Below, one piece after another: positions 1 through 6,228 of a stretch of 8,872 nucleotides of DNA (position 1 is the stretch's first letter; every line of letters starts with the position of its first letter). The stretch lies in the NCBI GenBank assembly GCA_903643055.1, contig CAHJWV010000059.1, forward strand, positions 1 through 8,872. Direction: 5' to 3'. This DNA comes from Burkholderiales bacterium. GTDB lineage: Bacteria; Pseudomonadota; Gammaproteobacteria; Burkholderiales; Burkholderiaceae. Position numbers and translations under genes: made by a program. Below the pieces are notes generated by a model, which searched no databases, was not told where the DNA came from, and worked only from the letters and a program-made list of their open reading frames with translations.

Positions 1-231
1 GCCCCATTGTTTGCCGTCGCCAAGCAAGGCTTCAAAGCGTGGCGTGTCTTGGGGTGTGCTGATCAGCAGGATGTCGCGAATGCCGGCGAGCATCAGCGTT
101 GCCAGCGGGTAATAGACCATCGGCTTGTCGTACACCGGCAGCAACTGTTTGCTGATGGCCAGGGTGGCCGGGTGCAGCCGGGTGCCGGAGCCGCCGGCCA
201 AGATGATGCCTTTGCGAGAAGGGGTGCTCAT
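1..231 (-). CDS. rfbA: Glucose-1-phosphate thymidylyltransferase, N-terminal part (runs off the left edge)
   Basis: This enzyme joins glucose-1-phosphate and dTTP to give dTDP-glucose and pyrophosphate, the first and feedback-regulated step of dTDP-L-rhamnose synthesis in the cytoplasm. Only the first 77 residues are present, against about 290 in the family. They start [20 protein letters not shown]. The [12 protein letters not shown] segment (residues 8-19) is the nucleotide-binding signature of sugar-nucleotidyltransferases. [17 protein letters not shown] follows, with the conserved lysine-proline pair that contacts substrate, and then a [14 protein letters not shown] strand-helix unit. The ATG lies 20 bases after the rfbD stop, with a modest AAAGAAG ribosome site, so it is the third gene of the rfbB-rfbD-rfbA operon. 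Identification is secure from the N-terminus. The C-terminal part, and so intactness, cannot be judged. Confidence 0.95.
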   Translation of the reverse strand, partial: MSTPSRKGIILAGGSGTRLHPATLAISKQLLPVYDKPMVYYPLATLMLAGIRDILLISTPQDTPRFEALLGDGKQWG

Positions 232-251
232 GTGCTTCTTTCGGTTCCGGC

Positions 252-1148
252 TCAGCCGAGGAATTCGGTCAGCATGCGATCGACACCGCTCTGCCAGGGG
301 GGCAGGGTCAGGCCGAACAATTGCTGCAGTTTTTGGATGTTCAAGCGGGAGTTGGCCGGGCGTTTGGCCGCCGTTGGAAATGCACTGGTCGCTACCGGCT
401 CGATCGCGTCAGGGCTCACCTTAACGGGCTGCCCTGCGCGGCGGGCGAAGTCCACCACATGCTGTGCATAGCCATGCCAGCTGGTCTCGCCCGCAGCCGC
501 TGCGTGATAGGTGCCTGCGAGTTCGGGCTGAAACGCTGCGCTGCGCAGCGCATGCGCGGTGATGTCGGCCAGCAGCTCGGCACCCGTGGGCGCGCCGAAC
601 TGGTCGTTGATCACCGTCAAGCGATCGCGCTCTTTGGCCAGCCGCAGCATGGTTTTTGCAAAGTTGCCGCCGCGTGCGGCATAGACCCAGCTGGTGCGAA
701 AGATCAGGTGCTTGCAGGCGCTGGCGCGAATGGCTTGTTCGCCTTCGAGTTTCGTCTGGCCATAAACGCTCAGCGGGCCGGTGGGGGAATCTTCAATCCA
801 GGGGGCGGTGCCGCTTCCATCGAACACATAGTCGGAGCTGTAGTGAACGAGCCAGGCGCCGCAGGCTGCGGCCTCACGGGCCAGCACGCCAGGCGCCGCG
901 GCGTTGATCGTTCGAGCCACATCGGGTTCGCTTTCGGCTTGGTCGACGGCGGTATGGGCGGCGGCGTTGACGATGATGTCAGGTGCGACCGCACGAACCG
1001 TGGCCGCGAGGGCCTCCGGTTTCATGAAATTGCCATTCAATGGGCTGGTGCTGCTGGAGTCCAGCGCAATCAGTTCGCCCAGCGGGCCCAGTGCGCGTTG
1101 CAGTTCCCAACCCACTTGGCCGTTCTTGCCGAATAACAAGATTTTCAT
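252..1148 (-). CDS. rfbD: dTDP-4-dehydrorhamnose reductase
   Basis: RfbD (RmlD) performs the last step of dTDP-L-rhamnose synthesis, the NAD(P)H-dependent reduction of dTDP-4-keto-L-rhamnose. The product is 298 residues, normal for the family. It opens with [13 protein letters not shown], a Rossmann GxxGxxG dinucleotide-binding loop (residues 7-13). NAAAHTAVD (61-69) follows, then YSSDYVFDG (103-111), which carries the serine/threonine position of the extended-SDR catalytic set, and [10 protein letters not shown] (128-137) with catalytic Tyr129 and Lys133. A near C-terminal RPANSRLN segment is typical of RmlD. An in-frame extension up to 1184 would add 12 residues before the Rossmann fold, so I chose the ATG at 1148. 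This ATG overlaps the rfbB stop as ATGA and has no clear ribosome site of its own, which suggests translational coupling. rfbA follows 20 bases later. Confidence 0.96.
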   Translation of the reverse strand: MKILLFGKNGQVGWELQRALGPLGELIALDSSSTSPLNGNFMKPEALAATVRAVAPDIIVNAAAHTAVDQAESEPDVARTINAAAPGVLAREAAACGAWLVHYSSDYVFDGSGTAPWIEDSPTGPLSVYGQTKLEGEQAIRASACKHLIFRTSWVYAARGGNFAKTMLRLAKERDRLTVINDQFGAPTGAELLADITAHALRSAAFQPELAGTYHAAAAGETSWHGYAQHVVDFARRAGQPVKVSPDAIEPVATSAFPTAAKRPANSRLNIQKLQQLFGLTLPPWQSGVDRMLTEFLG

Positions 1149-2212
1149 GGTTGGCTGCGGCCGGTGTAATTCTGGTCGACCCATTCGCGGTAGGTGCCGC
1201 TTTGCACGCGTGCGACCCAGTCGGTGTGATCGAGATACCAGCGCACGGTTTTGCGAATGCCCGTCTCGAAGGTCTCGGCCGGGCGCCAGCCGAGCTCGCG
1301 CTCGAGCTTGCGGGCATCGATGGCATAACGCCGATCGTGACCGGGGCGATCGGTCACATGGGTGATCAGGCGGCTGTAGCTGCCAGCGGCATCGGGCTTC
1401 ATTTCATCGAGCAGGGCGCAGATCGTGTGCACGATGTCGATGTTGGCCTTTTCGTTCCAGCCGCCGACGTTGTAGGTTTCACCGACCGTGCCGCGCACAA
1501 GCACCTCGCGAATCGCTGCGCAGTGGTCTTTGACGTAAAGCCAGTCGCGAATCTGGTGACCATCGCCGTAGACCGGCAAGGCCTTGCCGGCGAGCGCGTT
1601 GACGATCATCAGAGGGATCAGCTTTTCCGGGAAGTGATAGGGGCCGTAATTGTTGCTGCAGTTCGTCGTCAGCACGGGCAGGCCGTAGGTATGGTGCCAA
1701 GCGCGCACCAGGTGATCGCTGGCAGCTTTGCTTGCGGAGTACGGGCTGTTCGGTTCGTACAGATGCGTTTCGGTAAATGGCGCATCGCCGGGCTTCAGCG
1801 AACCATAGACCTCATCGGTCGACACATGATGGAAGCGGAATGCCGATCGGCTGGCTTCGTCCAACTGCGACCAATAGCCGCGCGCCGCTTCGAGCAGCGT
1901 AAAGGTACCTTGGACGTTGGTTTGCACGAAAGCGCCAGGGCCGTGGATGCTGCGATCGACATGGCTCTCGGCGGCGAAATGAACGATGGCGCGCGGGCGA
2001 TGTTCGGCAAACAGGCGGTCGACCAGAGACCGGTCGCAGATGTCGCCCTGGGCAAAGATGTGCCTCCCATCCCCCTGCAGCGATCTCAGGCTTTCGAGGT
2101 TACCTGCGTAGGTGAGCGCATCCAGATTGACCACCGGTTCGCCGATGGTTTCAATCCAGTCAAGCACGAAATTAGCACCGATGAAGCCGGCGCCGCCAGT
2201 GACGAGAATCAT
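1145..2212 (-). CDS. rfbB: dTDP-glucose 4,6-dehydratase
   Basis: RfbB (RmlB) converts dTDP-glucose to dTDP-4-keto-6-deoxyglucose using a tightly bound NAD, the second step of dTDP-rhamnose synthesis. The 355-residue product has the family's usual length. Visible features are the Rossmann loop TGGAGFIG (5-12), [10 protein letters not shown] (80-89), the catalytic STDEVYG (131-137, with the Thr-Asp-Glu set typical of RmlB) and YSASK (158-162, catalytic Tyr158 and Lys162). [15 protein letters not shown] follows (from residue 187). The start is fixed by [12 protein letters not shown]. The frame stays open upstream to 2446, but that stretch encodes no recognisable domain and runs into the divergent helicase gene. 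Oddly, no Shine-Dalgarno sequence precedes the ATG; the mRNA there reads CCTCCTTAC. It is the first gene of the operon, transcribed away from the helicase. Confidence 0.97.
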   Translation of the reverse strand: MILVTGGAGFIGANFVLDWIETIGEPVVNLDALTYAGNLESLRSLQGDGRHIFAQGDICDRSLVDRLFAEHRPRAIVHFAAESHVDRSIHGPGAFVQTNVQGTFTLLEAARGYWSQLDEASRSAFRFHHVSTDEVYGSLKPGDAPFTETHLYEPNSPYSASKAASDHLVRAWHHTYGLPVLTTNCSNNYGPYHFPEKLIPLMIVNALAGKALPVYGDGHQIRDWLYVKDHCAAIREVLVRGTVGETYNVGGWNEKANIDIVHTICALLDEMKPDAAGSYSRLITHVTDRPGHDRRYAIDARKLERELGWRPAETFETGIRKTVRWYLDHTDWVARVQSGTYREWVDQNYTGRSQP

Positions 2213-2324
2213 GTAAGGAGGCCTGGGCGATGACCATCGCAGGCTGTGGAATCGGAATCGGCGGATTCTAATTGCCAGATTTTCATATTTAACGGCTCGT
2301 CCTACAGACAGGGGATAATCAGGT
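2213..2324. promoter_or_regulatory. Divergent spacer between rfbB and the RNA helicase gene
   Basis: This 112-base gap must hold the promoters for both divergent transcripts. On the minus strand TAGAAT (bases 2270-2265) is a good -10 for rfbB, leaving a leader of roughly 45 bases, but no strong -35 sits 16-18 bases upstream. Beside it is a small inverted repeat, GAATC-ggcg-GATTC (2255-2268), next to the -10 and preceded by another GAATCG at 2249. It could be an operator, or chance. On the plus strand AGGGGA (2310-2315), nine bases before the ATG at 2325, is a reasonable ribosome site for the helicase. I see no convincing plus-strand promoter. The region 2271-2295 is clearly AT-richer than its surroundings. 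Confidence 0.35.
2230..2271 (+). other. Possible 13-residue leader ORF with a strong ribosome binding site
   Basis: A perfect AAGGAGG (2215-2221) lies eight bases before an ATG that opens a 13-codon frame, [13 protein letters not shown], ending in TAA 53 bases before the helicase gene. The ribosome site is better than that of any long gene here except rpmF. No attenuation hairpin or codon run supports a leader peptide, and AAGGAGG can arise by chance. It is also the reverse complement of the bases just upstream of the rfbB start. Treat it as a candidate only. Confidence 0.15.
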
Positions 2325-3797
2325 ATGACCGAAAACCATCTTGACCCCATTGACAGCGCGCTTGCCACGGAAAGCGCTGAGCATGCCGTGCCCAGCAACA
2401 TGGAATTTTCCGCATTGGGTTTGGATCCTCTGCTGGAGCGAGCCATCGTCGATTCGGGTTACACCACGATGACGCCGATCCAGGCGAAGGCGATTCCGAT
2501 TGTCCTGGCCGGGCGAGACGTGATGGGCGCGGCCCAGACGGGTACCGGTAAGACGGCGGCGTTTTCGCTTCCGTTGTTGCAAAAGATGCTCAAGCACGAG
2601 AACGGCAGCGCCTCGCCGGCCCGTCACCCGGTTCGTGCGCTGGTGCTGGCGCCCACGCGCGAGCTAGCCGATCAGGTCGCCAAGAACGTCAAGGCCTATT
2701 CAAAGCACACCAAGCTGCGGGCGATGGTGGTGTTTGGCGGCATCGACATGAAGCCGCAGACGCTCGAACTCAAAACCGGCGTCGAGGTGTTGATCGCAAC
2801 GCCGGGGCGTTTGCTGGATCACATCGAAGCCAAGAACTGTGTGCTGAACCAAGTCGAGTACGTCGTGCTTGATGAGGCCGATCGCATGCTCGATATCGGT
2901 TTCTTGCCCGATCTGCAGCGCATCCTTAGCTACCTGCCGAAGCAGCGCCAGACGCTGTTGTTCTCGGCCACGTTCTCGCCTGAAATCAAGCGTCTGGCCG
3001 AAAGCTATCTGCAAGATCCGGTGTTGGTTGAAGTGGCCAGGCCGAACGCGACCGCAGCGACGGTGGAGCAGCGTTTCTACAGTGTCAGTACCGATGACAA
3101 GCGGGCTGCAGTCTGCAAGGTGCTCAAAGACCGCGGCGTCAAACAGGCCATCGTGTTCGTCAATTCCAAGTTGGGTTGTGCACGTTTGGCGCGATCGCTT
3201 GAGCACGATGGTTTGAAGACGAACGCTTTGCATGGCGACAAATCGCAAGATGAACGCTTGAAAGCACTGGATGCGTTCAAGCGCGGTGAGGTGGATGTTC
3301 TGGTGTGTACCGACGTGGCCGCACGCGGCCTCGATATTGCGGATCTGCCGGCCGTCTTTAATTTCGACGTGCCCTTCAATGCAGAAGATTACGTGCACCG
3401 CATTGGCCGAACAGGACGCGCGGGCGCATCAGGCATCGCGGTGACCTTGGTGACTCGTGATGACACTCGACTGATCGGTGACATCGAAAAGCTGATCAAG
3501 AAAAAGATCGAACTGGAACCGCTGGAGCTGGACGAAGCCCGCCCGCCACGCGAAGAGCGCCCACGCCGGCCCCGGGAAGACGATGCCTCTTCGTCGCGTC
3601 CGGCAGCAAGAAGCTATTCACCAGCGCCCCCACGGGCCTCCCGCGATCCCTTCTTTGACAAGCCCTACGAGCCTAGCAGTACGGCCGATCCGGCTTGGGA
3701 TACCAAGGCGGCCGTGGCAACGCCGGGCCGGTTGTCTTCCAACATCAAACCTAAGAAGAAGTTGGCTGCGCTGTTTGACGCGAAGACCTGGAGTTGA
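2325..3797 (+). CDS. rhlE: DEAD-box ATP-dependent RNA helicase, RhlE-like
   Basis: This is an ATP-dependent RNA-unwinding enzyme; relatives act in ribosome assembly, RNA decay and cold adaptation. The product is 490 residues with the complete two-domain core. The Q motif starts at Phe28 ([13 protein letters not shown]) with Gln53. AQTGTGKT (70-77) is Walker A, PTREL (110-114) motif Ia, TPGR (159-162) Ib, VLDEAD (181-186) motif II and SAT (214-216) III. The second domain has IVFVN (276-280), ARGLDI (333-338) and HRIGRTGR (358-365). From about residue 400 there is a low-complexity tail, first acidic then Arg/Pro-rich, ending in a Lys-rich patch (KPKKK, 475-479) likely to bind RNA. The start at 2325 has an AGGGGA site; Met26 (2400) is possible because residues 1-25 are poorly conserved in type, but it lacks a ribosome site. 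Family is certain. RhlE rather than another bacterial DEAD-box subgroup is inferred from the overall layout. Confidence 0.95.
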   Translation: MTENHLDPIDSALATESAEHAVPSNMEFSALGLDPLLERAIVDSGYTTMTPIQAKAIPIVLAGRDVMGAAQTGTGKTAAFSLPLLQKMLKHENGSASPARHPVRALVLAPTRELADQVAKNVKAYSKHTKLRAMVVFGGIDMKPQTLELKTGVEVLIATPGRLLDHIEAKNCVLNQVEYVVLDEADRMLDIGFLPDLQRILSYLPKQRQTLLFSATFSPEIKRLAESYLQDPVLVEVARPNATAATVEQRFYSVSTDDKRAAVCKVLKDRGVKQAIVFVNSKLGCARLARSLEHDGLKTNALHGDKSQDERLKALDAFKRGEVDVLVCTDVAARGLDIADLPAVFNFDVPFNAEDYVHRIGRTGRAGASGIAVTLVTRDDTRLIGDIEKLIKKKIELEPLELDEARPPREERPRRPREDDASSSRPAARSYSPAPPRASRDPFFDKPYEPSSTADPAWDTKAAVATPGRLSSNIKPKKKLAALFDAKTWS

Positions 3798-3814
3798 TTC
3801 GGTCAAGGCCTGGC

Positions 3815-3831
3815 GGCGGCGAACAGCCGCC
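3815..3831. terminator. Stem-loop between convergent genes, possible weak bidirectional terminator
   Basis: GGCGGC-gaaca-GCCGCC forms a perfect 6-bp, all G-C stem with a 5-base loop. It lies in the 47-base gap between the helicase stop (plus strand) and the methyltransferase stop (minus strand), where a shared terminator would be expected. Neither side has a T-tract, so it does not meet the usual intrinsic-terminator pattern and may only be an RNA end-stabilising hairpin. Confidence 0.35.
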
Positions 3832-3844
3832 TGTGAGTGCTTCG

Positions 3845-4609
3845 TCAGGCTGCGAGCAGGCTGAACACCGCAGGCACATCGGCCGGTAACGTCGATGGCG
3901 TCTTTTTCCAGCGGGCCACGGTATCTGTGCGGGACCAGGCCTGCGGCAAGGTCAGCCCGCAGCTGACCGACAGCAGCGTATCGGCCCGCAGATGGGCGAG
4001 TGCTGCGCTCATCAGCGCTTCGTTGCGGTAAGGCGTTTCAATCATCAGCTGCGTCTGTGACGCGCGTTTCGACAGTGTCTCCAATTCGCGCAAGCGGTTC
4101 GCGCGCTCGCTGCTGTCCACCGGCAGATAACCCACGAAAGCGAAGCTCTGTCCATTCAGCCCGCTGGCGGCCAGCGCGAGCAGCAGGGAGCTGGGGCCGG
4201 ACAGCGGAACCACCTGAATATGCAAGGCGTGTGCAGCCTGCACCAGTGCAGCACCTGGATCGGCGATGGCCGGCAGGCCGGCCTCTGAAATCAGCCCGAT
4301 GTCATGGCCATGAAGCGCTGCTTGCAACAAGGGGCTGAGGTCGGGCGGCGCGCTGATGCGAGCCCCTTTTGCAGGCCTTGGAAGCTCGATGATGGACAGG
4401 CTTTGGAGCGTTTGTGCCAGCGGAATGATCGCGTCGACGCGCTTCAGAAAAGCGCGCGTGGTCTTGGCGTTTTCGGCCACCCAATGGCCCAGCCGCGCTG
4501 CAAGGCGGATGACGCCCAGCGGCAGCACCTCTTGCAAATCGCCATCGCTGGTAACGCCGAAGTCCAGCGTATTGGGGACGAGATAAAGCTTTCCGTGCCT
4601 ATCACTCAT
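3845..4609 (-). CDS. RsmI-like SAM-dependent methyltransferase of the tetrapyrrole-methylase fold
   Basis: The 254-residue protein resembles the 16S rRNA 2'-O-methyltransferase RsmI (YraL) but is a divergent paralogue. GKLYLVPNTLDFG (6-18) corresponds to the opening strand and first loop that in RsmI reads LYxVPTPIGNL. ENAKTTRAFLKR (46-57) stands where RsmI has EDTRxT. LISEAGLPAIADPG (106-119) matches the RsmI LVSDAGTPxxxDPG SAM-site loop. VVPLSGPSSLLLALAASG (133-150) and SFAFVGYLP (155-163) match the next conserved segments, and ETPYRN (191-196) replaces the family's YESxHR. It is somewhat shorter than typical RsmI because the C-terminal helical region is missing. The substrate is unknown. 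The ATG overlaps the stop of the upstream maf gene as ATGA, with no separate ribosome site, so the two are coupled. SAM-binding and fold class are well supported; calling it RsmI itself would go too far. Confidence 0.85.
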   Translation of the reverse strand: MSDRHGKLYLVPNTLDFGVTSDGDLQEVLPLGVIRLAARLGHWVAENAKTTRAFLKRVDAIIPLAQTLQSLSIIELPRPAKGARISAPPDLSPLLQAALHGHDIGLISEAGLPAIADPGAALVQAAHALHIQVVPLSGPSSLLLALAASGLNGQSFAFVGYLPVDSSERANRLRELETLSKRASQTQLMIETPYRNEALMSAALAHLRADTLLSVSCGLTLPQAWSRTDTVARWKKTPSTLPADVPAVFSLLAA

Positions 4610-5199
4610 GGCAGAAGCGGGTTGATGCCGGCGGCACGCAGCAATTCGCAGGTTTTGATCAGCGGCAGGCCGACCAGTGCGGTGGGATCGTCTGACTCGA
4701 TCGATGACAGCAAGGTGATCCCCAGGCCTTCGGACTTCGCGCTGCCCGCGCAGTCATACGGCTCTTCAGCGCGAAGGTAGTTTTCGATCTCTGCATCGCT
4801 CAGATTGCGAAACCTCACCGTGACAGCGACGAGTGCCGCCGCTTCGTAGTTGACGATGGCATGAACCACAGCCACCGCGGTTTGGAAAACCACCGCTTTG
4901 CCGCGCATCGCGCGCAGCTGCTCGACGGCCTTATCGTGCTGACCGGGCTTGCCGATCGATTGGCCATCGAGGTCGGCAACTTGATCGGAGCCGATCACAA
5001 CGGAGTCAGGGTGCCGTACTGCGACGGCGCGCGCTTTGGCGATGGCCAAGCGCATAGCAAGGTCTGCCGGTGCTTCACCAGCAAGCGGCGTTTCATCGGT
5101 ATGGGGTGCGTGAACATCGAAAGGCAGGCGCAGGCGTTCCAGCATGTCGCGCCGATAGCGGGATGTGGAGCCGAGGATCAAAGGGGGCCGTGTTGTCAT
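4606..5199 (-). CDS. yceF: Maf-family nucleotide pyrophosphatase, YceF type
   Basis: Maf proteins hydrolyse non-canonical or modified nucleoside triphosphates to monophosphates and pyrophosphate; the YceF branch acts on 7-methyl-GTP. The 197-residue product is of normal size. PLILGSTSRYRRDMLERL (residues 6-23) carries the signature Ser-Thr-Ser-x-Tyr-Arg-Arg phosphate-binding loop. DETP comes next, then VIGSDQVADLDGQSIGKPG with the Asp-Gln pair characteristic of the YceF branch and the conserved GKPG. YDCAGSAKSEGLG and IESDDPTALVGLP follow near the C-terminus and also match the family. The frame stays open to 5295, but the 32 extra residues cross the divergent yceD start and have no Maf similarity, so I chose the ATG at 5199. 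Head-to-head placement with yceD-rpmF is also found in E. coli and supports the YceF assignment. A methyltransferase gene follows with a 4-base overlap. Confidence 0.93.
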   Translation of the reverse strand: MTTRPPLILGSTSRYRRDMLERLRLPFDVHAPHTDETPLAGEAPADLAMRLAIAKARAVAVRHPDSVVIGSDQVADLDGQSIGKPGQHDKAVEQLRAMRGKAVVFQTAVAVVHAIVNYEAAALVAVTVRFRNLSDAEIENYLRAEEPYDCAGSAKSEGLGITLLSSIESDDPTALVGLPLIKTCELLRAAGINPLLP

Positions 5200-5257
5200 G
5201 GCCGGATTGTCCCATCGCGGCGCGAGGGCGCTCTCTGGCCGCTCGTACACTGAGCGC

Positions 5258-5812
5258 ATGAAATCGCGTGACTTCGACCCCTTGAAGCTCGACATCGAGC
5301 CCTTTGCAAAAGATGCCGTTCAACTGGAAGGCGAGTGGCCTTCCCATGAGCTGGATCGCTTGATTGAAGCCACCCCACCGGAATCGCGAGATGCTTCGGC
5401 ACCTGTGGCTTGGCAAGCCCGCGGCGAATACCGGCAGTCTCGTGGCAATGCGCCGCAGCTCTGGGTGCATCTGAAAGCTTCGACCTCGGTCACGCTGCAG
5501 TGTCAGCGCTGCCTGCAGCCTGTCGATGTGCCGGTGGCTGCGGATCGCTCGTTCTTGTTTGTGCATGGCGAAGATGCGGCGGCGGCCTTGGATGCAGAAA
5601 GCGAAGACGACGTGCTGGCTGTTTCCCGAGCCTTCAATTTGCAGGATCTGATCGAAGACGAGCTGCTTCTGGAGTTGCCACTCGTGCCCCGCCATGAGGT
5701 CTGCCCGCAGCCCTTGCGCGCGCTGTCCGAAGAATTGCCCGAGGACGAAGATCCGGCGCCGCACCCGTTTGCAGCTTTGGCTGCGCTGAAGCGCGGCGGT
5801 TTGCCGAATTGA
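5258..5812 (+). CDS. yceD: YceD/DUF177 family protein (23S rRNA accumulation protein)
   Basis: The DUF177/YceD family is widespread next to rpmF. A plant plastid member is required for 23S rRNA accumulation, and bacterial members are thought to help large-subunit assembly. The 184-residue protein shows the family hallmarks: a CQRC pair (82-85) within VTLQCQRCLQPV, a strongly acidic stretch, then DLIEDELLLELPL (130-142) leading to a third cysteine (149), and a C-terminal HPFAALAALKRG. The cysteines suggest a metal-binding or structural role, which is inference. The start at 5258 gives the usual family N-terminus. A longer frame from 5165 would overlap the start of the divergent yceF gene. The 58-base spacer to yceF carries TACACT (5246-5251) as a possible -10 but no matching -35, and the ribosome site is weak. 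rpmF follows after 108 bases. Confidence 0.9.
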   Translation: MKSRDFDPLKLDIEPFAKDAVQLEGEWPSHELDRLIEATPPESRDASAPVAWQARGEYRQSRGNAPQLWVHLKASTSVTLQCQRCLQPVDVPVAADRSFLFVHGEDAAAALDAESEDDVLAVSRAFNLQDLIEDELLLELPLVPRHEVCPQPLRALSEELPEDEDPAPHPFAALAALKRGGLPN

Positions 5813-5839
5813 CTGTCGGCCCAGAATGCCTGCTATGAT
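5809..5839 (+). promoter_or_regulatory. Candidate sigma-70 promoter for rpmF
   Basis: TTGACT (5809-5814, overlapping the yceD stop codon) and TATGAT (5834-5839) are close to the -35 and -10 consensus, and TGC directly before the -10 makes it an extended -10. The spacing of 19 bases is longer than ideal, which an extended -10 can offset. Transcription would begin near 5846, giving a leader of about 75 bases before rpmF. Confidence 0.5.
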
Positions 5840-5850
5840 CGCAGGCTTTT
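5828..5850 (+). terminator. Palindrome plus short T-run after yceD, overlapping the rpmF -10
   Basis: GCCTGC-tatgatc-GCAGGC followed by TTTT forms a perfect 6-bp G-C-rich stem with a 7-base loop, 16 bases after the yceD stop. On a transcript reading through from yceD it would look like a short intrinsic terminator. In DNA it is a palindrome exactly centred on the candidate -10 (TATGAT occupies the loop), so it may instead, or also, be a repressor site. The T-run is short, so efficiency is uncertain. Confidence 0.4.
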
Positions 5851-5857
5851 CCGACCA

Positions 5858-5915
5858 GGTGCAATTCATGCACCACCCCCTGGCTCCTGTGAGAGTGTCA
5901 GGAGATCTAAGGAGC
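5858..5915 (+). promoter_or_regulatory. Structured 5' leader of rpmF
   Basis: Two hairpins can form in series. The first is GGTGCA-attca-TGCACC (5858-5874). The second is CTCCTG (5884-5889) with CAGGAG (5899-5904) across a 9-base loop. The same upstream bases can alternatively pair as GCTCCT (5883-5888) with AGGAGC (5910-5915), which would bury the rpmF ribosome site AAGGAG (5909-5914). The two pairings exclude each other, the layout expected of a translational switch. Pairings are read by eye; stability was not calculated. Confidence 0.35.
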
Positions 5916-5920
5916 ATTTC

Positions 5921-6103
5921 ATGGCCGTTCAGCAAAACAAGAAGTCGCCTTCCAAGCGTGGCATGCACCGTTCGCACAACGCGTTGGTGACCCCAGGTAC
6001 CGCAATCGAATCGACGACCGGTGAAACGCATCTGCGTCACCACGTCAGCCCCAACGGTTTTTATCGTGGGCGCAAGATTTTCAAGACCAAGGCTGACGCC
6101 TAA
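5921..6103 (+). CDS. rpmF: 50S ribosomal protein L32
   Basis: L32 is a small basic protein of the large ribosomal subunit. The 60-residue product starts [19 protein letters not shown], matching the conserved N-terminus with its [15 protein letters not shown] motif. It continues through the family signature [19 protein letters not shown] (residues 34-52). There are no cysteines, so this is the zinc-free form, as in E. coli. A strong AAGGAG lies six bases before the ATG. The gene sits between yceD and plsX as in many Proteobacteria, coupling ribosome synthesis to lipid synthesis. Unlike a simple polycistron, it has its own likely promoter upstream and a terminator-like hairpin downstream, so a short monocistronic rpmF transcript is plausible. 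Confidence 0.97.
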   Translation: MAVQQNKKSPSKRGMHRSHNALVTPGTAIESTTGETHLRHHVSPNGFYRGRKIFKTKADA

Positions 6104-6170
6104 AGTCTTATTCTGGGCGAGGCCTGTCCGCGTTTGCGCGTCACGGGCTGCATGCTTGAGTTTTTGATCT

Positions 6171-6212
6171 CACCCGGCCTGCATCACGTTGCAGTGTCGG
6201 GTGTTTGTTTTT
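6171..6212 (+). terminator. Strong intrinsic-terminator-like hairpin between rpmF and plsX
   Basis: CACCCG (6171-6176) pairs with CGGGTG (6198-6203), and CTGCA (6179-6183) with TGCAG (6190-6194). Between them a C-G pair and a G-U pair leave only one bulged T. This gives a stem of about 13 pairs with a 6-base loop (TCACGT), followed directly by TTTGTTTTT (6204-6212). This is the classic rho-independent pattern. It ends 16 bases before the plsX start, so it would stop rpmF transcripts or act as an attenuator for plsX-fabH-fabD. Confidence 0.75.
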
Positions 6213-6228
6213 CTGCCTGTCAGCATTC

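Noticed and set aside
321..1136. Plus-strand open frame (271 codons) opposite rfbD
   Set aside because: It is a shadow of rfbD with composition driven by the opposite strand and no family features.
1040..2233. Long plus-strand open frame (397 codons) opposite rfbB and rfbD
   Set aside because: It lies antisense to two genes with complete catalytic motifs, has no recognisable domain and no ribosome site; it is a by-product of codon bias in GC-rich DNA.
2213..2446. N-terminal extension of RfbB by 78 codons
   Set aside because: It would precede the Rossmann fold with unrelated residues and overlap the start of the divergent helicase gene; family length fits the ATG at 2212.
5224..5235. Near-palindrome GAGGGCGCTCTC in the yceF-yceD spacer
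   Set aside because: It has internal mismatches and a GC-rich composition; too weak to call an operator.
5200..5295. N-terminal extension of Maf by 32 codons
   Set aside because: It crosses the divergent yceD start and lacks Maf similarity; the family begins close to the STSxYRR loop.
5093..6043. Long minus-strand open frame (316 codons) opposite yceD and rpmF
   Set aside because: It runs antisense through yceD, the intergenic leader and rpmF, and shows no family motif; the plus-strand genes are secure.
6129..6140. CGCG-tttg-CGCG mini-hairpin after rpmF
   Set aside because: It is only four base pairs with no T-run; the stronger hairpin at 6171-6203 explains the gap better.
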